Assembly: GCF_009674885.1 (NCBI RefSeq) | Contig: NZ_WKKA01000008.1 | Coordinates: 62,001-126,000 of the forward strand | Source: Paracoccus sp. S-4012 | GTDB lineage: Bacteria; Pseudomonadota; Alphaproteobacteria; Rhodobacterales; Rhodobacteraceae | DNA length: 64,000 bases | Direction of reading: 5' to 3' | Shown here: piece after piece, positions 21,756 to 30,498 of the stretch | Numbering within the stretch: position 1 is the first letter of the stretch | Layout: each line of letters starts with the position of its first letter | Notes under the pieces: model-generated | What the model saw: the letters and a program-made list of their open reading frames with translations, nothing else | The model's database searches: none | Told to the model about the DNA's origin: nothing | Position numbers and translations under genes: made by a program

Positions 21756-22241
21756 ATGAGTTCCGACATCTACACCGGTGCCGACGGCGCCATCGTCCTC
21801 TCGGCCCCGCAGAGCACCGAGGGCACGGCCGCGCAGGGCGTGCTGGAGCAATACGAGCTGGCGACCGTGGGCCGGGTGCAGGACGTGCGGGTCGAGGTCA
21901 CAACCGCCGTGCGCGCCTATCACGAGATCGGCCAGCGTTACGCGACCCAGCTGCGCCCCGGCAACGTGACGATCCGCGGCACCCTCGGCCGCGCCTATGT
22001 CAACGGCGCGATGATCGGGCTGATGCTGGGCGAGGCGCGCGGCGGCCGCCCGGCGCAGAGCTGGGTGCATCCGGCCTTCAACATCACGGTGCGGCTGGCG
22101 AATCCCGCGAGCGGGCTGGCCAACACCATGACGCTGCATGACGTGAAGCTCGACTCCTGGGTCTACACGCTGCCCGAGGACGAGTTCGTGATGGAGCAGG
22201 TGGGCTTTCAGGCCCTCTACATGACCGTCGCGGAGGAATGA
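21756..22241 (+). CDS. Tail tube protein
   Basis: A 161-residue inner tube subunit. Evidence is the position directly after the sheath, a size normal for Hcp-fold tube proteins, and a beta-rich sequence. The strands are VEVTTAVRAYHEIGQRYATQLRPGNVTIRGTLGRAYVNGAMIGL in outline, then a C-terminal HDVKLDSWVYTLPEDEFVMEQVGFQAL typical of tube monomers. It stacks inside the sheath and forms the channel for cargo. One copy only. Ribosome binding site gagagggggtgag. Confidence 0.82.
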   Translation: MSSDIYTGADGAIVLSAPQSTEGTAAQGVLEQYELATVGRVQDVRVEVTTAVRAYHEIGQRYATQLRPGNVTIRGTLGRAYVNGAMIGLMLGEARGGRPAQSWVHPAFNITVRLANPASGLANTMTLHDVKLDSWVYTLPEDEFVMEQVGFQALYMTVAEE

Positions 22242-22242
22242 G

Positions 22243-22689
22243 ATGCTGACGGCCGAGGACCTGCTGGCGGGCGCCGGGACCGAGCATCTGGTCGAGATCC
22301 CCGAACGCCTCCTGCCCGAGGCGGACGACCGCCGGGTGCGCCTGCGGCCCCTCACGGTGCGCGACCTGCGCCTGATCGCCCGCGCCGCCCGCGACAACGA
22401 GGACCTCAGCGGCGCGCTCATGGTCCGCCAGTCGCTGGTCGAGCCGCCGCTTTCAGCCGAGCAGATCGGCGCGCTGCCTGCCGGCCTGCTGCAGTTCCTG
22501 CTGCGCGAGGTGAACCGGATTTCCGGCATCACCGCCACCGAGGACGAGGTGCTGGCCGCGCTCGAGGACCCGCTGGTCCGCGCGTCGCTGATGCTCTCGC
22601 GCGAGTTCGGCTGGACGTCGGAGGAGGTCGGGCGGCTGACGCTCGGCGAGACGATGCTGCATGTGGCGGCCCTCAGGGGCCGGGGCTGA
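22243..22689 (+). CDS. Putative tail assembly chaperone
   Basis: A 148-residue soluble protein whose start codon lies one base after the tube stop. The region VRLRPLTVRDLRLIARAARDN, followed by helices ending in EVNRISGIT and a final LTLGETMLHV, recalls small assembly chaperones found between tube and tape-measure genes of contractile phages. I see no slippery sequence or overlapping frame that would give the frameshifted longer product known in several phages. The role is inferred from position and helical composition. Confidence 0.5.
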   Translation: MLTAEDLLAGAGTEHLVEIPERLLPEADDRRVRLRPLTVRDLRLIARAARDNEDLSGALMVRQSLVEPPLSAEQIGALPAGLLQFLLREVNRISGITATEDEVLAALEDPLVRASLMLSREFGWTSEEVGRLTLGETMLHVAALRGRG

Positions 22690-22698
22690 CGGTGGCGG

Positions 22699-23640
22699 AT
22701 GGAACAGGCGAACCCGGAGGTGAAGCTGGCCCTCGCCGTCGAGCGGGCGATGCGGCGCGCGGCGGGGCCGCTGCGGACGGCGCTGGCCGCGGCGACGCGG
22801 GTCGTCGCGGAGGAACCCGCGACGGCGGCGTTGCTGGCCGGACCTGACCCGCTGAGCCTGCTCAACGCGCTGCTGGAGGCTCCGGCCGAGGCCGCTGCCC
22901 GCGAGCGGGCGCGGCGCTCCGGCCGTTCCCTCGCGCCAGCGGGGACGACGACGCCGGGCCGCCCGCGCCTCCGCAGCGTCGGCGGCGGCGACGGGACCGC
23001 GGCCAGCCCCCGGCCCCCGGAGGCAAGGGCGGAGCCGCGCAGCCCTTCGCTCGCCGGGACACGTCCGCTCGACCCCTTGCTGCGCCCCGCCATCGCCGAG
23101 CGCCGGGCCGAGCTTCGCCGCTCCGTCACGGCGCCCATGGTCCCTGCCGCATCGGAACCGCCGCCGTCGCGGCAACAGGCGCCGACGCTGCCGACCGGCG
23201 CGGCACCGCCGCAGCGGCACGGGACCGCCGCGGCATCCGAGGCGCTGGCCGCAGCGCCCCACGCCCTCGCGACCCTCGCCGCGCGCGCCGCCACCGCCGC
23301 CGCCGCAGCCCTCGCGCGGGCCGCGGAGGCCGCCGCAGCCACCGCGCAAGACGCGTCGAGCCCCCTCGCGCGCGCCGGAGCGGAAGGGACGGCCTTGACT
23401 GGGGGAGGAAGTCTCGGCCCGGTGACGCAGCTGCCTGCCTCCCCGTCAGCGGCCTCGCCGCTCGCGCCGATCCTGACGCCTCCCGCCGGGATGCCCCGCC
23501 CCGTGACCGCGCTCGCGAGCGCCCCGGTCGCCGCGGCCCCCATCGCGCCCGCCCGCGCCCGCCCGGCCACGCTCACCCTCACGGACGACCCCCTGACCGA
23601 AGCCGCCTGGCGCAACGGGGTGGACCTGTCATGGCCGTGA
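22699..23640 (+). CDS. Ala/Pro-rich cluster protein of unknown function
   Basis: A 313-residue protein with a helical N-terminus (about 1-75, MEQANPEVKLALAVERAMRR). A long low-complexity Ala/Pro/Arg stretch follows, probably disordered, and the protein ends with a short ordered tail, EAAWRNGVDLSWP. The stop overlaps the next gene by about ten bases. It lies between the putative chaperone and the GpU-like gene, where phage clusters often carry small assembly factors. I recognise no family. It could be a scaffold, chaperone or linker. Confidence 0.6.
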   Translation: MEQANPEVKLALAVERAMRRAAGPLRTALAAATRVVAEEPATAALLAGPDPLSLLNALLEAPAEAAARERARRSGRSLAPAGTTTPGRPRLRSVGGGDGTAASPRPPEARAEPRSPSLAGTRPLDPLLRPAIAERRAELRRSVTAPMVPAASEPPPSRQQAPTLPTGAAPPQRHGTAAASEALAAAPHALATLAARAATAAAAALARAAEAAAATAQDASSPLARAGAEGTALTGGGSLGPVTQLPASPSAASPLAPILTPPAGMPRPVTALASAPVAAAPIAPARARPATLTLTDDPLTEAAWRNGVDLSWP

Positions 23641-24227
23641 TCCCCATGCTCGGCGACTGGGAGATCCCGCGCGTGGCGATGCTGCGGACCGAGGAGGCGC
23701 GGAAGCTGGCCGAATATCGCACCGCGGGCGGCAGCGGCAGCATCTGGATGGACCTCGGCGCCGAGGCGGTCACGATCGAGCTCGCCGGCGCGGTCTTCTC
23801 GGAACCCGAGCGCCACGGCTTCCTCGACGAGGCCCGCGCCCGCCTCGCCGCGGCCGAGCCGCTGAGCTTCGTGGCCGACATCATCCGCGCCACCGACGTG
23901 CAATACGTCCTGATCGAGAGCCTCGTGGTCGAGGAATCTGCCACCCACCCCGACGAGATCGCCTGGCGCATGGTCCTGCGCGAGAGCCCGCCTCCGCCAC
24001 CGCCGCCCGACCCGTTCGGCGGCATCGACACCGGGTTGCTCGAGGATGCCGCCGGCTTCGTGGACGGCGTGACCGCGGCGCTCGACGCCGTGGCGGCGCT
24101 CGGGAACGTGCCAGACTTCTCCGACCCCTCGGCGCTGGTGGGCGGGGTCACGGACGAGGTGGTGGAACTGTTGGACGGCCTCGGCGGTGTCGCGCCTGCC
24201 ATCAATGCGCTGTTCGGGGGACCGTAG
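23631..24227 (+). CDS. GpU-like tail completion / tube-tip protein
   Basis: A 198-residue protein. The N-terminal 130 residues resemble P2 GpU-type proteins: MAVIPMLGDWEIPRVAML, then GSIWMDLGAEAVTIELAGAVFSE, and a strand-rich core ending DEIAWRMVLRE. A PPPPPPDPFGG linker leads to a helical Ala/Val/Leu tail that is not part of that family. In P2, GpU acts with the tube end and tape measure, and here the gene sits directly before the tape-measure gene. The assignment rests on the opening motif and neighbourhood. Confidence 0.55.
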   Translation: MAVIPMLGDWEIPRVAMLRTEEARKLAEYRTAGGSGSIWMDLGAEAVTIELAGAVFSEPERHGFLDEARARLAAAEPLSFVADIIRATDVQYVLIESLVVEESATHPDEIAWRMVLRESPPPPPPPDPFGGIDTGLLEDAAGFVDGVTAALDAVAALGNVPDFSDPSALVGGVTDEVVELLDGLGGVAPAINALFGGP

Positions 24228-27200
24228 ATGGCGACGCTGCTGCTGCGCCTCGACGCGAGCCTCGACGGCGCCAGCTTCGACGCGGCGCTCTCGGGTGAGG
24301 TGGGGCGGCTGGCGGACATCGCCCGAATGGCCGCCCAGTTGCGCGACAACCCCGCCGGAGTGGCCGATTTCGCCGCCGCCCTGGCGGGGCTGGTGGTCCC
24401 GGCGCTGGGCGACGGGGCCGGGGTCACGGCAGCGCTGGGGCAGGCGCGGGCGGCGATTCCGGCGGTCACGGCCGGCGCGGCGCCCGCGGCGCTGGAGGAA
24501 CTTGCGCGCTTCGGCATGCTGGTCGCCGACCGCCTCGGGCCGATCCTCGGCCGCACCGTCGAGGCCGCGCGGGCGATCGAGGCCGTGAGCCGCGCCAGTT
24601 TCCGCTGCCCGCCCGAGCCACCGCCGCCCGGCCTGCCGACCCCGCCGCCCGCGCCCGCGCCGGCCAGCGGCGCCGGCCGCGCGGCCGAAGCCGAGGCACG
24701 GGCGGCGGAGATCTCGACCCGCCTCGACCAGCTCCCCGATCCGCTCACCCCGGCGGCGCTGATCGACTTTCTCGCCGGCCTCGCGGCGGGTGGCGGCCGG
24801 GCCGAGTTCTTCCCGATGCCGCTGCCCGTCATCGACGACGTGCTGCAACCCTTGGGGACCCTTGCCGGCTGGTCGCTCGCGACCCCAGCCGAGGTCGGCG
24901 CGGAGGTCGAGGCGACGCTCACCCGGCTGCGCGACCGCCTCGCCGCCGCGTCGACGGCGCGCCTCGACGCGGCCACGGCGGCGGCGGCGGCGCTGCAGGC
25001 GCCGTTGCGCCGGGCCGAGCTGGAGGGGTTTGCCACGGCATGGATCACCGCGGCGCAGGCGATGGCGGCGGCGCTGGACGGGGGCGACGCGGCCGCCGCC
25101 GCCGCGCGGGCGGCCGAGATCGAGACCGCGCTCGACGGCTTCGATGCGCTCAGGCTGGCGCAGGCTGCGGATTTCACCCCCGCCGCGACCGTCGCGGCCA
25201 TGCGCCTGCGGACGGTGCCCCTGGAGGTTCACGAGCACCTGCTGCACCTCGCCATCCAACTCGAGCCGGTCGATCTCGGCGCGCTGATGGCCGGCCTGCC
25301 GCGCCCGGAGCGCGCCGATGCCGCCGCCCAAGCGGCGCTGCGCGAGGCGCTGGCGCCGATCACCGACTTCTTCGAGAGCCTCGCCCAGACCCTCGACCTC
25401 TCGGTCATCGAGGGCGAGGTCGCCACCATCGCCGCCGAGGCGCAGGAGATCGCCGAGACGATCACCGGCACCCTCGCCTCGGTCGCGCAGGAGACGCGCG
25501 CGGCCTTTGCCGAGGTCGGGGCGGCGGTGGCGGCGGTGCCGCTGGATGATCTGGCGGCGGAGGTGCGGGAGGGGATCGGGGCGGCGGGCGACCAGCTCGA
25601 ACGCGCGATCCGCGACGCCTTCGCCCCGGCCCGCGAGGCGCTCGCGGCGGCCATCGGCGCGATTGCCCAGGCCGTCGATGCGCTCGACCCCGAGGCCGTG
25701 GGCGCGGCACTGGCGGACGCCGTCGCGGCGGTCGCGGGCGTCCTCGAGGACCCGGAGGTGCTGGGCGCGCTGGCCGAGATCCGGGGCGCCATCGACCAGG
25801 CCGCGGACGCCGCGGGCAGCCTCAGCTTCGCGCCGCTCACCGACGAGGTGATCGCGCTGATCGAGGCAATGACCGAGGGGCTGCGGGCGCTCGGCGATAC
25901 CGAGCTGAATGCCGCGATCCAGGGCGTCCTCGCCACGGCGCTGTCGGTGCTGCCGCCCGACCTGCGGCCCGTGACCTCGCCGCTGATCGCCGATCTCGGC
26001 ATCCGCATCGACCAGGGGCCGGTCGTGCTGCTGGAGGCCGTGCGGGCGAAGCCGCAGGAGGCGCTCGATCGCATCCGCGCCTTCGATCCCGCGGCGCTCG
26101 CGGGCGAGACGCTGGGCCAGCCCTTCGCCGGCGCGGTCGCCGCCGTCGAGGCGCTGCGCCCGAGCCAGCTTCTGGCGCCGCTCGGGGCCGAACTCGCGCG
26201 CGAGCGCGGCCGGTTGCGCGCCACGGCCGCGCCCTCGCGCGTGCTCGCGCCGGTGGCGGAGGCCTTTGCCGGGCTGATGACGGAGTTCGAGGCGCTGTCG
26301 CCCGGCAGTGTTCTCGCCCCGATCGAGGCGGCGATCGAGGCGGCTGTCGCGGCTGTCGTGGAAGCCTCCCCGGTGGACGAGGTGCTGGCCGAGGTCGAGC
26401 GGGTCTTTGCCACCGTCGAAGGGGTTCTCGGTGCCGTGCAGCGTATCGGCGGGACGCTGGACAAGGCCGCGACGATGCTTTCCGCGCTGGACCAGCCCGA
26501 CGCGGCCATCGACGCCTGGCGCGATGCGGCGCTGGCGAAGCTCGAGGCGGCGCCGAACGGGGCGGCGCTCGACGCGCGGCTGGCCGAGGTCCGGGTCGCG
26601 GCGGAGGCGGCGCGCGGGGCCGAGCTGCTGGCGCGGTTTGACGCCGGGCTCGGCGGCACGCGCGGCGATCTCGACACGCTCGACGCGGAAGGCGCGCTCG
26701 CCGTCATGGCAGCGACCTGGCAGCGTTTGCAGGGGCTGGCGCGCAGCCTGCCGGTGGGTGCAGAGCGGGTGGCGGTCGAGGCGTCGCTGGCGCGGTTCGA
26801 CCCCCTCGACCCGGCTCAGGCCGGGGGCTTGCGGGCGGCCTCGCTGTTGCGCCGCGCGATCGTGGACGCGCGAGCCGATCTTGCCGCGCAGGGGGCGAGC
26901 TTCGAGGCCACGCTGCACGGGCCGGAGGGGTCGCTGACGATTCTCGGCAGCGACGCCCCGCTGCGCGGCGTGGTGGCGGCCGAGATCGAAGGCGCGCTGG
27001 CCCCGGTGCGCTTCCTCATCGCCCAGCTTGGCGGCGCCGCCCTGCCGCTCGCAGGCGTCGCCGGCGCTTTCGCCGACCTGCACACGCGTTTGACGGGCGC
27101 ACTCGGCAACATCCTGACCGGCCCGGCCTCGCTGCAATCCATCGCCGAAGCGGTGCAGGCGGTCGTGGACGCGCTGCGCCATATCGACCTCGGCTTCCTG

Positions 27201-27629
27201 CGCGAGTCGCTCGACGCCGTCTTCGCCGAGGTCCGGGGCGAGATCGCCGCGCTCGAACCGGCGCCGCTCCTCGCCGCGCTCGACCGCGAGTTCGGCGAGG
27301 TGCTGGACGCGCTCGACCTCGACCTGCTGCTGCCGCAGGACCAGATTGCGGGTCTCGAGGCCGATGCGGCCGCGCTGGCTGACAGCCTGCGCGCGTTCGA
27401 CCCGGCGGCGCTGATCGGCGCGACGGTCGGGCCGGCCTTCGAGGCCCGCATCCTGCCGCTGATCGAGACGCTGGACATCACCCCGGTCTTCGACGTGCTG
27501 ATCGAGGCCCTGCGCGGGCTGGAGGTGCAGCTCGAGGCCGAGATGGGCCGGATCAACACCGCCTACCAGCAGCTTCTGGCCGCCCGCCCGCCGGGGATCA
27601 GCGTCAGCGTCGGCGTGAGCGTGGGGTGA
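24228..27629 (+). CDS. Putative tape measure protein
   Basis: The second-longest CDS in the cluster is rivalled only by it at 1133 residues. It is almost entirely alpha-helical and Ala/Leu/Glu-rich with many short heptad-like blocks (LAEVERVFATVEGVLGAVQRI and similar). There are no transmembrane segments and no enzymatic motif. Position after the GpU-like gene and before the hub genes fits a tape measure, which sets tail length. At about 0.15 nm per helical residue it would span roughly 170 nm; this is an estimate from length only. Many half-repeats of 100 or so residues (LAP…AFDPAALAG / AFDPAALIG motifs) suggest internal duplication. Its start codon directly follows the previous stop. Confidence 0.65.
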   Translation: MATLLLRLDASLDGASFDAALSGEVGRLADIARMAAQLRDNPAGVADFAAALAGLVVPALGDGAGVTAALGQARAAIPAVTAGAAPAALEELARFGMLVADRLGPILGRTVEAARAIEAVSRASFRCPPEPPPPGLPTPPPAPAPASGAGRAAEAEARAAEISTRLDQLPDPLTPAALIDFLAGLAAGGGRAEFFPMPLPVIDDVLQPLGTLAGWSLATPAEVGAEVEATLTRLRDRLAAASTARLDAATAAAAALQAPLRRAELEGFATAWITAAQAMAAALDGGDAAAAAARAAEIETALDGFDALRLAQAADFTPAATVAAMRLRTVPLEVHEHLLHLAIQLEPVDLGALMAGLPRPERADAAAQAALREALAPITDFFESLAQTLDLSVIEGEVATIAAEAQEIAETITGTLASVAQETRAAFAEVGAAVAAVPLDDLAAEVREGIGAAGDQLERAIRDAFAPAREALAAAIGAIAQAVDALDPEAVGAALADAVAAVAGVLEDPEVLGALAEIRGAIDQAADAAGSLSFAPLTDEVIALIEAMTEGLRALGDTELNAAIQGVLATALSVLPPDLRPVTSPLIADLGIRIDQGPVVLLEAVRAKPQEALDRIRAFDPAALAGETLGQPFAGAVAAVEALRPSQLLAPLGAELARERGRLRATAAPSRVLAPVAEAFAGLMTEFEALSPGSVLAPIEAAIEAAVAAVVEASPVDEVLAEVERVFATVEGVLGAVQRIGGTLDKAATMLSALDQPDAAIDAWRDAALAKLEAAPNGAALDARLAEVRVAAEAARGAELLARFDAGLGGTRGDLDTLDAEGALAVMAATWQRLQGLARSLPVGAERVAVEASLARFDPLDPAQAGGLRAASLLRRAIVDARADLAAQGASFEATLHGPEGSLTILGSDAPLRGVVAAEIEGALAPVRFLIAQLGGAALPLAGVAGAFADLHTRLTGALGNILTGPASLQSIAEAVQAVVDALRHIDLGFLRESLDAVFAEVRGEIAALEPAPLLAALDREFGEVLDALDLDLLLPQDQIAGLEADAAALADSLRAFDPAALIGATVGPAFEARILPLIETLDITPVFDVLIEALRGLEVQLEAEMGRINTAYQQLLAARPPGISVSVGVSVG

Positions 27630-27633
27630 GGTC

Positions 27634-30498
27634 ATGTCGCTCGGCGCCGCCATCCTCCAGCCGCAGCTCCTGATCCGCGAGCCGCCCGATCCGGTCCTGG
27701 CGCTGGCCGAGGACCTTGCCCGGCTGGTCGCGCTGATCGCCGAGGACGCGGCGGCAGGGGGGCCGGTCACGCGCACGGCCGAGGCGGCGGTGACGGCCAC
27801 GGGCACCACGCTCGCCGTCTCGATCCAGCCCCGCAGGGCGGCGGCGGAGGCGCGGCTCCGGGCGCGGTTCCCGGTGGTGCTCGGGTTCTTCGACGGGCTG
27901 AAGGCCGACGCCGAGGCGGCGATCGACGATCCGGAGCGCATCCTGGCCCTGGTCCGGAAGATCCTCGGCCTTGCGCGCGGCGCGGCGCGGGCCACGACCT
28001 TGCCGGTGCTGCGCCGCGAGCTGGAGTTCCTGCGGGCGCTGGTCGAGGACGATCTCGGCCTCACGCCCGCGATGCTGGGCGACACCATCGCGGCCTTTCT
28101 GGCGGAGTGGCGCGCGCGCCTCGACGCCGCGGTCGAGCCCGCCGACGCTGCCGGGCGCCGCCGCCTGCGGCTCGCCCGCGCCCTCCTCGGCCGGTTGCAG
28201 CTGCGCGCGGCGCTGCTGCGCCCGCCGGCCATCGACATGGAGCCGCTGGCGCGGCTGCTGTTCGACCTGCTCACCCGCGGCGGCATCGCCGCTGCGCTGC
28301 GCGAGGTCGATTGCGCCCTCAAGGGGATCGAGGCCTCGCTCGACGCCGCCCTTGCCGCCGGGCGCGCGGTCGCTGTCACCACCGAGGAGCGGGGCGCGGT
28401 CAAGCTTAAGAACGCGGCCGAATACTCCTATTATGCAAGCTGGCTGCTGTCGGACGAGAACCTGCCGCTGATCGGCCTCTCGGACCTCAAGGACGCGCCC
28501 GGCTTCGTGACGCAGCTCCGCAACGGCGCGAAATCCGTCGAGCGCTATTTCCGCGAGGAGGTGTTCACCGAGGCCGAGCGCGAGGCCCTCTATGACGCCG
28601 CCGGGCCCGAGCCCGAGCGCGCGGCGCTGCTGCCGATCCTCGCCGCCGTGAACCGCGGCATGCAGGCGCGCGAGATTCTCGCCTTCAGCATCGAGGACAC
28701 GTTCCGCAGCGAATACGGCATGCCCGACGAGCTGCTGAAGCTGCGCGACAGCTTCGCCAAGGACCAGGAGCTGTTCCTGTTCAACCGCCGCCTGCTGGAG
28801 CATGTCTTCGCCGGCAAGCTCGAGACGTTCTCGGACGGCTTCGGCAACTGGCTCTGGTGGGACGTCATCAACCCCGGCCTCGTCGCCTATCCGCGCAATC
28901 AGGTCTTCGTCACCGGCGACCGGCGCCTCGTGATGTGCGACGACATCCCGCTGTTCTCGGGCACCGACCTGCGCTGGTTCGATGCGCCGATGTTCACCGG
29001 CACGCCGATCGAGAACGGCTGGTGGTTCAACTACGAGCGCGCCTCGCCCGAGTTCTGCGAGGTCTGGGCGCAGGTCTGGACCATCTGCGGCGAATGCGCC
29101 AAGGCCATCTGGCATCTCGTCAAGGTGCAGCCCGGCCACGAGGCGCAGGCGGCGACGGTCGGCACCATCGAGCTGATCGAGACGATCCAGCAGATCCTCT
29201 TCGGCAAGCCCCTCAGCGCCTATTTCCTCGAACGCGGCCCGGGTCTGCGCCGCTGGGGCAAGACGCTCGACAGCTCGGTCGGGCCGCGCGGCATCGCCGC
29301 CTTCTTCTCCTCTTTCCAAGGCATCCAGACCGAGGCCCTCAACGAGAAGTTCAAGTTCTGGCTGACGGTGTTTCTCGGCGATCTCATCCGCACCAGCGGG
29401 CCGATCAAGGTCGTGAACAATGTCCGCGACATCTTCATCGGCTTCGTGGCGCTGCTGACCTTCCGCGGCCCTGAGGACGGCCCCAGTACGCTGCCGCGCA
29501 ATCCGGCGCGCAACCGCCTCAAGCAGGGCGCCTGGGTGAGCCTGTCGGACTCGCTCTACGCGATGCTGCTGACCTCGCTCTACCCGCGCGACAGCTATTC
29601 GATCTTCATCTGGACCGGCGACGCGAGCGGCCGCCACGCCGAGGCGATGGCGGGGCACTGGCTCGGCGGCAGCGCCGGCCTCGGGCTGGCGGCGGGGCTG
29701 TCGGGGGCGCTGGTCGCGCAGATCAACGCCTGGGCTGAGGACGTGCCGCGCTTCTTCAAGACCGGCGGCATCTCGGCTGCGAAGATGTTCCTGCTCTACT
29801 GGTTCTACAACTACGGCTTCAAGGAAAACGCGACCGACGAGGGGCGCTACCGCCCCGGCGGCGGCGGCAGCTTCCGCGGCTATCCCGACAAGGGGCGCGC
29901 GGCCTCGCCCTATCTGCTGCCGTTCCGCGGCGGGACGGCGGAATACATGGGGCAGGGCAACCTCGGCCTCTTCAGCCACAACTTCATTCGCAACAACGCC
30001 GATGGCGCGGTGCTGCAGGCCTATGCCTACGACTTCGGCCATGACTTCCGCACGCCCATCGCCTGCTCCCGGGCCGGGGTGGTCTGGTCCTTCACGGAGA
30101 ACCTGGCCGACAGCTCGACCGGCAACTGGAACGTCCTCACCATCCGCCACGCGACCATCGACCCGGTGCATGACGATTTCGGCACCGGCCCGGTGCAGAC
30201 CTACAGCGTCTATGGCCACCTGGCGCAGAACGGCGTGCGGAACGCGCCGCTGTTCGGGGGCACGCCTCCGGGGCAGGAGCTGCTGGGGGCCGGGACCGGG
30301 ACCGCGGTGGCGCAGGGCGACCTGATCGCGCTGGCGGGGGACACGGGGATGAGCTTCCACAACCACCTGCACATGCATGTGGTGCCGGACGTGGGCGGAC
30401 AGCCGGGCACGGCCTTCGCGATCCCCTTCGTCTTCCAGGACGCCCCGGGCGACGGGGTGCTGAAGAGCACCACCTGGTACAGATCGGGGAACCGGTGA
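27634..30498 (+). CDS. Large CIS-associated protein with a C-terminal M23 metallopeptidase domain
   Basis: A 954-residue protein. About 1-740 is helical with no recognised domain. The last 200 residues form an M23 (LytM-type) endopeptidase fold that cleaves peptidoglycan cross-links. Zinc-site candidates are visible: SHNF about 17 residues before AYDFGHDF, and the diagnostic HNHLHMHV (HxHxH). YSVYGHLAQNG and a GTAVAQGDLIALAGDTG strand also match the family. No signal peptide is present, so export through the tail is plausible. Its place between the tape measure and the hub suggests a structural tail protein that digests the wall during penetration. The stop overlaps the hub start by one base. 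Confidence 0.8.
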   Translation: MSLGAAILQPQLLIREPPDPVLALAEDLARLVALIAEDAAAGGPVTRTAEAAVTATGTTLAVSIQPRRAAAEARLRARFPVVLGFFDGLKADAEAAIDDPERILALVRKILGLARGAARATTLPVLRRELEFLRALVEDDLGLTPAMLGDTIAAFLAEWRARLDAAVEPADAAGRRRLRLARALLGRLQLRAALLRPPAIDMEPLARLLFDLLTRGGIAAALREVDCALKGIEASLDAALAAGRAVAVTTEERGAVKLKNAAEYSYYASWLLSDENLPLIGLSDLKDAPGFVTQLRNGAKSVERYFREEVFTEAEREALYDAAGPEPERAALLPILAAVNRGMQAREILAFSIEDTFRSEYGMPDELLKLRDSFAKDQELFLFNRRLLEHVFAGKLETFSDGFGNWLWWDVINPGLVAYPRNQVFVTGDRRLVMCDDIPLFSGTDLRWFDAPMFTGTPIENGWWFNYERASPEFCEVWAQVWTICGECAKAIWHLVKVQPGHEAQAATVGTIELIETIQQILFGKPLSAYFLERGPGLRRWGKTLDSSVGPRGIAAFFSSFQGIQTEALNEKFKFWLTVFLGDLIRTSGPIKVVNNVRDIFIGFVALLTFRGPEDGPSTLPRNPARNRLKQGAWVSLSDSLYAMLLTSLYPRDSYSIFIWTGDASGRHAEAMAGHWLGGSAGLGLAAGLSGALVAQINAWAEDVPRFFKTGGISAAKMFLLYWFYNYGFKENATDEGRYRPGGGGSFRGYPDKGRAASPYLLPFRGGTAEYMGQGNLGLFSHNFIRNNADGAVLQAYAYDFGHDFRTPIACSRAGVVWSFTENLADSSTGNWNVLTIRHATIDPVHDDFGTGPVQTYSVYGHLAQNGVRNAPLFGGTPPGQELLGAGTGTAVAQGDLIALAGDTGMSFHNHLHMHVVPDVGGQPGTAFAIPFVFQDAPGDGVLKSTTWYRSGNR

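Noticed and set aside
21723-28403. A 6.7-kb open frame on the minus strand opposite the sheath-to-tape-measure genes
   Set aside because: Low-complexity Ala/Arg/Ser translation with no motifs. It is the shadow expected opposite very GC-rich coding sequence; the plus-strand frames carry clear families and coupled starts.
27604-30378. A 924-codon minus-strand open frame opposite the M23 gene
   Set aside because: The plus-strand frame has the HLHMH zinc motif and normal gene overlaps; the antisense product has no recognisable features.
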